64,000 bases of DNA from Dipetalonema caudispina. Taxonomy: Eukaryota > Nematoda > Chromadorea > Rhabditida > Onchocercidae. The DNA lies in NCBI GenBank assembly GCA_013365325.1, contig JABVXV010000312.1, positions 1 through 64,000 of the forward strand, given 5' to 3'. Positions within the stretch are counted from its first letter, which is position 1; every line of letters starts with the position of its first letter. The notes below the pieces were generated by a model. That model had not been told where the DNA came from. It did no database searches and saw only the letters and a list, made by a program, of their open reading frames with translations. This document shows, in pieces, positions 55,399 to 64,000 of the stretch. Made by a program: the position numbers and the translations under genes.

Positions 55399-57399
55399 AT
55401 GATGATAACAATTGTTCTCATCGATACTAACAATGGTCTTTCTGTACCAGCTGGACTTCGTCCAGCTAAAAAAGTTGGTGATCCAAAGGAACAAATTGTA
55501 CCAGGAAAACAACAACAGCAACAACAGCAACAACAACAACAACAACAACATGTTATATCTTATTAATTCATCAGAAGGGTCTAATCATCCAACGTAACGT
55601 GTCCTTCCCATTTGTTACAGATGGTTAAGCCGTCGAACTATTTCTCTTATTCCATTCGGCATATTTCTGGAGACTTGTCATCACAGGGAATAGAATAAAA
55701 TCCATCTTCGAATTCTAATTATTGTATGAGATATTAGGTGGTTAACTATTCCTAAATAGTTTCGGATTTTGGTCTGCCAATTTCCAGCTAAGCTACTATC
55801 ATGCTGCCATGTTATATTGTTAAAAGCATCTGGTGTTATCCTCCGAAATAGTTATCAGTTTATCATTTAGTTCTAGTTTAATAGAAAGTCTATTCTTTAT
55901 GTTTTGTCGATTGATTAATTGGTTAATTGATTAGTTTACAGAATGAAGAAATGAACATACGACCAACACCGAAAGTACCACCAAATCTATCTATAAGATC
56001 ACGGATGATGGCTGCACTAAACGCGTCATCACCCGGTGAATCGAGCAAGGAAAGGAATTCCTCCAAAGTTGAGGTAAATTTTTAATGACCCACGAGAAAT
56101 TGGTGGTGTTCAAGAAAGTTCGAGAGGTCAAGGGAGCATTTCAATGATTATAAAACTTGGATACACTCAACTTCTCGTATAAATCTTCCCTCGATCATTT
56201 AATATTTTTATGGAACGATCACATGACAAAAGGAACAATTGAACTCTGATGTTGACAATGTTAACATACCATAATCAATAAATTTAGACAGATAGTTCTT
56301 CTAAACCACCAATAATATTTCCGAAAGGTCACAAGAAAACAATTCCTGGGAAAACAGCTTCATCGGGATCTTCCAAAGGAAATGTTCGCGTTATTGTAGC
56401 ACCACCAGCGGTAGACTGTTAATCATTTGTTCACTTTGCAATTTAAGTTATAAAATTATTCCAATAAAAACTAGTAAAATGGATAGAACAGAAAAGTAAT
56501 GAAGATAATGGCAAAAAGAAAGAAGTTCAAACATAGTAAGATTTATTATTACTGTTGTTATTGCTATAATAATAATTACTATTTTTGTTACCTATTTGAT
56601 TATCACTAATTACTGTTAATTACCATCATTATTACTATTGTTAGCATGAAATTTATGCTTCAGGTAACTTTTCAAAATTGGGTAAATATTCTGGAGTAAT
56701 TCCCAAAACATGAATTTTTCAAGCTACCCATTAATATTCATATGAATTAGTTCATCCTATAAATTAATTTTTTGCTGTAGAACACTATTTTCAATTTAAC
56801 TTGAAATATAATTCAGATCAAGTAGTCAATGCGAAATTTCCATGTTATAAATAAAGTTACTGATTTCTTATTTTTAGACTCTTGGAAAGAATAATTACGG
56901 TTTAAATACAGTTTTACAAACAAATTTGGTTGATTCACGGGGACGTATTATGAAAAATGTCAATTCGGTACCAATTAAAGTACCATCATCTGCAGAAATG
57001 AAAAATGCTAGAACAAGGTTATTATACATATATGTGTTTTTTATGAATTATCATTTCTTTTTATATAACTTACTAAGGTTTGATTTTTTTTTAAATATCC
57101 TAATGAAAAATTTAGATATATTGATGAAAAAAGAAATAAATTTGACTTTTTAATTGTCCTAATGATAATTGTTAATTCTTTTCCTTTTAAAAATTCATAT
57201 TTTATCATGATTGAAAGTTCAAAATAAGTAAGTAAATAACTAGTTATATGAACATAGCACAATTACAGCAAAAACTTTTTTTTTTTTTCTTTTTTAATTT
57301 CTGAAAAGTATTGGTTTCAGACATACTGCACGACAAGTTGAAAGTGATGCAGACAAAGTAGTGCCAATCAAATTTGGTTCAACCTCTAGACGGCGTTAA
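55399..57399 (+). CDS. Unrecognised low-complexity protein with polyglutamine tract
   Basis: Function unknown; no family recognised. Exons: 55399-55551, 55942-56073, 56288-56410, 56878-57017, 57321-57399; about 208 aa, in phase. The first exon reads MMITIVLIDTNNGLSVPAGL, continues with a Lys/Pro-rich stretch, then 13 Gln in CAA/CAG codons at about 55510-55548. The middle is Ser/Lys/Pro-rich and predicted disordered (RPTPKVPPNLSIRSR, PKGHKKTIPGKTASSGSS). The last two exons have more ordinary composition (NYGLNTVLQTNLVDSRGRIM, then VPIKVPSSAEMKNARTR and an end in STSRRR). The start is uncertain: an in-frame ATG also exists at 55366, and the first ATG of the pair at 55399 was chosen for its hydrophobic-acidic opening. 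The third exon reads on to a stop at 56420-56422 if its donor is skipped. Exon calls rest on GT/AG sites and phase only, so the model needs transcript support. It could be a regulatory or scaffold protein, but nothing in the sequence decides this. Confidence 0.6.
55508..55551 (+). repeat. CAA/CAG repeat coding 13 Gln
   Basis: CAA units with two CAG interruptions, in frame at the end of the first exon of the polyQ gene, directly followed by the donor at 55552. Such runs vary in length between individuals. Confidence 0.9.
56463..56468 (+). terminator. Possible intronic polyadenylation signal AATAAA
   Basis: Canonical hexamer 41 bases after the in-frame stop at 56420-56422 that is met when the donor at 56411 is not used. 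It would end a short isoform of the polyQ gene. Confidence 0.4.
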
Positions 57400-57487
57400 A
57401 ATGAAATGTTCAATTCATCAAACATTATTAATCCTGCAATTTCTCTCCCATCCTGCCATGATTTTATCATCATTTTTATCTTATCAG

Positions 57488-57519
<32 letters not shown>

Positions 57520-60074
57520 GAAAACTCAGTCTTATCCTTATAAATGATTAAAGAGGAGATAATTTTTGAGCATTATTCCTGAAAGCATTATATCACTATA
57601 AATGCATTTATTATATTTATTTTATTTGGTGTGTGGGATATTTTATTATTTTTTTTTTTTAAAAAAAAAAGGAAAAAAAATGCTGATTAATTATTTGTTG
57701 CAATATAACACTCAACTTTGTTTTCTGAAAAATTTAAAACTTTTTTTTTTCGCTGTTACCATTTTTTTTAATTGGCTTAATGAATTGCTTGTTACTTATC
57801 ATATCTCTAACATTTCCTAGCAGTTCATGATATTTAAACCAAAATGTTAAGCAAAATGATAATGATATGAAATGCTGCTATTTCTGGTGTCTTATTAATT
57901 CACAATTTTAAATTGATTCACTACTTGAACGGGAATTATCATTAATAATTTAAAATGGTACTTGAAATTATGACCGAAAAAAGTGGAAAAGTCTAAAATA
58001 ATAAGAGGATTTAACGATAAAATTGTAAAATCGACATCAAAAATAAATTTCCTCCTTGAAATTCAAAAGTGAAAATTTAAAATTCAGTGGCACTGCAAAT
58101 CAACTCTCTTTTTACTAAGGTAATTTTATGCTGTGCAATTTAATTAGATAAAATTTCGATAAATATTTGTTCTTAAATAAGCATAACATTGTTCGAATTT
58201 TTGGATAATTAATAATCAACTGGAAAATGTTGTATGAAAAATTCCGGAAGCAATCACACGATATAATTCATTAAACGATATTTCATTTTAATGAATATTT
58301 TTTGAAAACATTAATTTAGATTTATTTACCATCATATAAATTATCAGAAGTATGAAATATGATGGAGTAGAAGTCGGAGAGAGAAAAAAGAAAGAGAGAA
58401 AGAGAGGAGTGCAATTGTACTGAATGCTTTTTTTTTTTTTTTTTTTATTGATAAATCTGAATGAGAAAATTTCTTTGCAAAATTCCTACTGATAAATGAA
58501 ATAAGGTACCAAATGGATCAATTAATGGTTGTACGGATGAACGGTAAAAAGTTTCGAAATAGAAATAGAAGCTATGATATTGCGAATTTATTAATTCCGA
58601 ATTCTGAATCATAATTGATTTCATTTGATAATGAAAGGTAAATTTTTTTTTTTTTTTTTGCTTGTAAAAATGATCTGGATATTTTTTTGTGGCAACAAAT
58701 CGGACAGTTTAACTTCTCCAAGAAATGAATGTAAGGTTTTTGGTAGAATTTTCAATTTCAGAATTTCTGTTTCAATAATGGTCGGTTTTCTATTTTCAAG
58801 ATTCCGGTTTCAATATTTCCTAACTGTATTGAACTCTTAAGTAATCAAAAAACTGCGATACTTAAGAAACAAAAACGTTTTTAATGATTAAATAAATTGT
58901 AAAATATTGCGAAAGTACAAATTTTATGACATATTTTTAAGTCTTTCCAACATTCTATTTATATTCTGAACTTCAATTATTAGTTTTTACAAAAAGAATT
59001 GACAAAATTAGGGAAGAGAAATTCATGTCTTGCTTTATTTTCCTTTACTTTTTTTAAATTTTTCTTTTCCATTTTAATTTTTTGCGACTTTGAGTTATTG
59101 ATTAGATGACGAAACTTAATGAATGTGAAGTATTTCATTTTAATTATTTAACAATCTATGTCTAACATCGGTTCATATGGACGCTGGAAGAAAAATTTCG
59201 TAAAAAATTAAATTCATTCCCTTGGAAACTTAATAACATTCTTTTGACTTAGTGAACTATCCATAATACTAGCATTAAAATATAATTTATGTAAGCAATA
59301 TAACATAGTAAAATTATTTTTCATACAAATTATAGCTAACATTTAGAAAGTCAAAATTTAATAAATTTTGAAATTTCAACTGTCAATCTTGACGAGTGAA
59401 ATTACCATCCAAAAAAATCATCAAATACAATTACGCTCAAAATTAAATTTCGATTGCTTTTTTTTTCAATCGTTTTATTCATGCAAAATAAAAAATTCAA
59501 TTTATTCTCACACATTCCATTTATCCATCAAATTAATTTACCAAATGTAAAAATATCCATAACATTTTTCATGTTAATCAGTACTTAAACAAAATTATAA
59601 ACATCATTCAATTTATTTTAAAAATGAAATGCACTTTCCTTTCTTTTTTCAAAAAAAGTCTATTCTTCCCTTTGTCCTTCCATCATCCATATTATTTATT
59701 CTTGAAATTCTTGAAAAATCATTTTAATTTTTTCATATACTTTATCTTAGAAAGTTGCAATTTATAAGTTTGATTAAACAAAACAGTTCTCCCTTTTTTC
59801 TTTGAATTTCGAAAATTTTATTAGTCTGTGAAAGTAAAAGTTGCTGCTATAATTATCATCTAGACAAATTAATTTATGGGTTATAATAAGCCATGAAATA
59901 TTTCTCTTTCTTCTTCAGCCGCTAAATCTTTATTATACAAAAAGTTACGCAAAATTTTAATTATCGATATAAGAATTATACCTTAAAGATTCGCAACTGA
60001 TACTCGAATGCTAAACATGTGTTGTTTTTGTAATTAATAGTTATAATAATAATGATAATAATGATAATAATAAC

Positions 60075-60145
<71 letters not shown>

Positions 60146-60171
60146 TAATAATAATAATAATAATAATAATG

Positions 60172-60208
<37 letters not shown>

Positions 60209-60335
60209 GAATAAGAATAAGAATAATAACAATAGCAATAATAATAATTATTTATTATTATTAAATAATTGTTGAATATCTCAACTTTTGTTGAATTATG
60301 GTAAACTTAATAAAAGATAGTGAATTTGAATTTAG
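57400..60335. other. Intergenic or 5' intron of the transporter gene; no exon seen
   Basis: The transporter's first exons (first transmembrane segment, start codon) should lie here but I could not find them in any frame. The stretch is AT-rich, with poly(A)/poly(T) runs (57487-57510, 57650-57670, 58429-58447) and an AAT array at its right end. Confidence 0.5.
60042..60250. repeat. (AAT)n microsatellite
   Basis: About 200 bases of AAT/ATA triplets with scattered GAT, AAC and AAG interruptions, 90 bases before the first visible transporter exon. Complement of the ATT unit at 1-180 and 6307-6430. Confidence 0.95.
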
Positions 60336-63300
60336 GAGCGGCAGCAATAGCTTCCTTATTAGCTGCACCAGTAAGCGATCAGTTTGGCCGTAAAAAGGCA
60401 ATATTGAGTGCAATTATGTGTGATACTATTGGAGCATTGTTGTGTTCTCTTTCGACAAGTAAAAAAATGCTTATTACTGGGCGAATTATAATTGGTTTTG
60501 CTTTAGGTAAAAATTTTATTTGAAATTAACTTTTTTCCTCGTTTTTATTTCTAATCATTAACATATCATATGCACATATGCAAGTGAACATTGCTCAACT
60601 TTCGAAAAACCGAAAAGGCAAATTCCTATTTTTTGAAATTTATACAAATTTCTGGTTAAAAATAATATTGAATACCAAAATTTTTATTAAATAAGTGAAA
60701 ACGATTACTGGGATTTCATTTATTAAATGATTTTGATGAATTATAACAAATTTTTCCTTCATAATTAGTTGAAAAATTTGTTTCCAATCTTTTCCTCATT
60801 TTTTTTTTTTTGAAAAAAACAGACTGCTATTCCTCATTACTTTATGTTTTGGCTTCAAATTCCTTAATAATTGTTTTATAATAATTGTAAGATAAATTTT
60901 TTTCAGTTTATTTTTTAAAAAATAAGGCGTAATGAAGCATACTGCTATATTATCATTGTTTATAAACAAAAAAAAAATTTTTATTCTTGTGACATAATTC
61001 GTTTTTAAAATTTCAACAATACAAAAAAACATATTTTGAAAATTTGTTAAGATTTCTTCTTTCACTTCACCGGTGATGTCAATATTAGTGATAGGAAAAG
61101 TATAAAACTAAAGGTTTTGGATCAAGCGTTGTACCGGTCTATATCAGTGAAATATCATCACCTAATTGTCGAGGTTATCTTCTTACATCATTTCAAATGT
61201 TTATTACATTTGGATTGGCGTCAGCAAATATCATTGCAGGTAAAATTACTAATATTTACCACATGCTTCTTTTAAAAAGCAAAAAAAAGCTCAAATTTTA
61301 TATGCCTAAAATTTCAGCAAACAAATTTTATTTTGCAAATTAATTTTGAAGAAAGTCCTGTTGTGAATTTATAATAGCACATGAATTTCCCCATCGATTA
61401 TATCAAATGGCATTCATTTATTGAAGATTTCAGAAGGTCTAAATTTCAAAATGTACAATGTGCTTTTGAAAAGCAACTAATTATATAATTTTAATATGTA
61501 ATAAAATCGAGAACAGATGATGGATAGTTGAAAAGAATATATTGTAAATGTAACAGAAAATTGACTAATGACCAAAATTCAGTAAATTGTATATTTTCCA
61601 GAAACGTTTTTCGATTTCTTCAATGTCAAGCAAAAAAAAAAAAATGTTTATTATTTTTATTCTTTTATAAATTCGTCCTAGGAAAAATTTAAAATGACTA
61701 ATAATTCATTTTGTTAATTATTTTTTGCTTCATTTCAATTCTCATTACTTTAGGTATATTATCTCATGTAGAGCCCATTTATACCGGATGGCGATTAATG
61801 CTTAGTTTCACTGTTGTCCCATCTTTAATTCAATTTATCATCTTCTTATTCATGCCCGAAAGTCCACGATGGTTGTGTGCCAATGATCAACAAAAAGAAG
61901 GCATTCGAGTAATTTATTTTTAATTATTACTTTTTTTTTTCTTTACAGTAGTATCGCCAAAAATTCCGATATCGATTAATATTTAGATGCAAAAGTATTA
62001 CTTCCTTGTTTGTAATGATATAGCATAGAAATATTGATTAGGTTTTAAGCTAACCTTAAAAATATAATAGTCTTTGATGATATTTTTCTTTTTGTCTTCA
62101 TGCAAATTATAAATTAATTACTTATTGATAATTTATAGGTAACACAATGGCTTCATCGAAATGATGAGAAACTTCAACAAGAAGAAATTAATCGCTTGAA
62201 TATTTATATTGGTTATAAAGAAAGGCTTAAAGAAATGTTGGAAGGTATGTGAGGAAGTAATCGATTTAAGCTAAATTATTTCCATTAAATTTAATTTTAA
62301 CCATTTTATGATTCTGATAACGCATTTTCATTATTTTCCAAGTGCAACTTAACAAATCTGAGTTAAATCTTGTAAAGCTAATAATAGAGAAGAAAAATGA
62401 CTTGCAAGGAATAGATATGTTATTTGAAATTAATATTCCAATAATTTGATTTCTAATCTTTTCATGTAAGAAAATATCGTGTGAACTTTGAAATTCTTAT
62501 CTTCACACTATTAATTCTACTATATTAGACAATTTGCGATAATAAATAAGGTGAGGCATGCGTAGAAACATACGTAATGAGTGACGTATTTTATAGGTGG
62601 ATGGCGTGTAATGCATCTTACGCGTGACATGCGTGCATTGCAGCAAATATTACTTGGTTGTATGCTGCAAATATTTCAGCAATTATCAGCTATAAATGCT
62701 ATCATGCAAGTTTTTATTGACTAAATTAGCTAGAATAAATTGTCTCTAAATCATGATTTAATTAGAATAATTAACCTTCATTATGATTCTCTTTGATATC
62801 CATAATAAAGGCTATTTATTCTTTTTTATTTTCTTACTTTTCTTTTATTTTATTTATTAGCGACTCTTTGAAAAACTTATAATTTAAATAATTCAAATTA
62901 ATCGCTATTATCACCAGTGAGCATTCATCAGCAATTATCAGATCAGCTGGAGTAAAGGAAATGGGATCAGTTATATGGCTTTCCTCTCTTATTTTGGGTA
63001 ATTAATTCTCATATAACAAAAGATTTTATAAAAATTTAGCAAAAAAAATTTTCGACAGATTATCAAAATTTTTTCTGTTGCAAGTTTAATTCCAGAAATT
63101 TCAAAAATCAACAGAATGTTTAAAAGATTACTTCAATATACTGTTCACTTTTCATAGCCATATGTAAATTTTTGGAATAAATGATGGAAACAGCTCAAAA
63201 TGAAACAAATTTTATTCACTTTTACTTAAAAATAATTAATGTTAGTCCATCAGATTACGTATTTGGCGATTAAACAAGATTACCAGTTTACTATTATTTG

Positions 63301-63864
63301 AAATCGTTGATCTCATTTCGGTATCGAATTCGAATTTCGTTCTTTCGTTTCAGCAATAAATTTCTTGAGTACTATAATTCCAATGCTAATCATTGAGCGT
63401 TTCGGTCGACGGAAAGTATTACTTAGTTCAGTAGCAGGCGTAATTTTTGCGCTTGTTTTTATGGGAGTTTCATTTGGTTATGTCAGTCGTGATTCCGTAA
63501 TTACTATATCACTAAATCAAACCTTTCAAGAAGATATTCCGGATTTTATCCCATACTTCGAGCATTGTGCCCAGTTCAAGTTAATATTTTCCTTTTATTT
63601 TTATTAATTTCTTTGCATTTTCCCCTTTTTCTTGCCTACAAACCTGTGAAATGATGAATATTAATGAATATTACTAATAAAAGCTATATTTATTTTCGTA
63701 TCCAAAGGAATGAAAAATTTGCTAAGCTGAATTATTATCTAATAATATTTCAAATTTACGAGAAAAATATTCTCAGAATAGTTATATTATTTCAGAAACT
63801 GTAATTCATGTACTAAAGATGAATATTGTGGTTTTTGTATGCCCAATAATTCTCCAACTTATGG
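60336..63864 (+). CDS. Proton/myo-inositol transporter-like MFS protein, 5' and 3' incomplete
   Basis: Sugar-porter family membrane protein; closest in layout to HMIT (SLC2A13), which brings myo-inositol in with protons. Exons: 60336-60506, 61114-61239, 61754-61908, 62139-62244, 62597-62705, 62918-62997, 63354-63579, 63796-63864, in phase, about 347 aa visible. Seen: DQFGRKKA (loop 2-3 motif of the family), GRIIIGFALGFGSS, VPVYISEISSPNCRGYL, the family motif PESPRWL, a charged central loop, QIFQQLSAINAI, ERFGRRKV (second repeat), and then a Cys-rich outer loop (NCNSCTKDEYCGFCM) typical of HMIT rather than glucose transporters. The exon at 62705 seems to end in a GC donor (AT|GCAAGT): only this gives a phase and an alignment that fit the family. 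The start codon and first helix are not found, and the gene runs past the right edge into an intron. Substrate is inferred from the outer-loop pattern. Confidence 0.85.
62706..62917 (+). other. Probable GC-AG intron
   Basis: The intron starts GCAAGT and ends CACCAG. A GT donor two or three bases further gives the wrong phase for the next exon, while the GC donor yields INAIIEHSSAIIRSAGV, the same length as the matching segment in animal HMIT. GCAAGT is the usual consensus for GC donors. Confidence 0.6.
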
Positions 63865-64000
63865 GTGAATAGTTTTCAAAACTTTCCTATTATTATTTAA
63901 ATAATTATAAAATAAAAAAATAAAAACGACTAGCGAAAATGAATTTTTGCAATTTGTGAAGATATAGAAATACATTTTTGTAAAATTAAAACAAAATAAA

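Noticed and set aside
55399..55470. Resemblance of the polyQ protein's opening to vertebrate securin
   Set aside because: Only a short hydrophobic-acidic pattern is shared; there is no KEN box or clear destruction box, so the link is too weak.
60041..60264. Poly-Ile and poly-Leu open frames over the AAT array (also at 6296-6580)
   Set aside because: They are direct translations of microsatellites without splice or family support.

Overview
The window is AT-rich eukaryotic nuclear DNA (introns and intergenic DNA roughly 70% A+T, with many poly(A)/poly(T) runs and three long ATT/AAT arrays). It carries intron-rich genes. Proteins read across the splice junctions are nematode-like: the cytochrome c is close to Caenorhabditis CYC-2, the AAA/bromodomain protein has the LEX-1/ATAD2 layout, and several start codons sit a few bases behind a strong 3' splice acceptor, as expected for spliced-leader trans-splicing. 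A parasitic (filarial/spirurid) nematode is my best guess from base composition and intron style, but that is inference. I see no bacterial genes, CRISPR array, tRNA, rRNA or recognisable transposase.

Layout. 1-2772: repeat and AT-rich intergenic DNA. 2773-16803 (+): a 33-exon divergent class II myosin heavy chain with a short, interrupted tail. 18702-21313 (+): nucleoporin Nup35/Nup53. 23752-25266 (+): small single-C2H2 zinc-finger protein. 25922-26951 (+): cytochrome c. 29780-39429 (+): LEX-1/ATAD2-type bromodomain AAA ATPase. 41717-46052 (-): FAM21/WASHC2 subunit of the WASH complex. 47792-51688 (-): fatty acid amide hydrolase with a complete Ser-Ser-Lys triad. about 55399-57399 (+): unrecognised low-complexity protein with a polyglutamine tract. 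60336-63864 (+, runs off the right edge): proton/myo-inositol transporter-like (SLC2A13/HMIT) gene whose 5' exons I could not find.

The genes are ordinary cellular functions (contractility, nuclear pore, respiration, chromatin, endosomal actin, lipid-amide signalling, sugar/polyol transport) and do not form an evident pathway or tight operon. LEX-1 and FAM21 converge tail to tail; FAM21 and FAAH run in the same direction on the minus strand.

Exon coordinates were derived by eye from GT/AG sites and from phase: every complete model given sums to a whole number of codons. The most unusual items are an imperfect pre-miRNA-like hairpin (44461-44535) in a FAM21 intron, the myosin with a Ser-rich break and poly-Thr end, a probable GC-AG intron in the transporter, and the polyQ gene with a possible intronic polyadenylation isoform.
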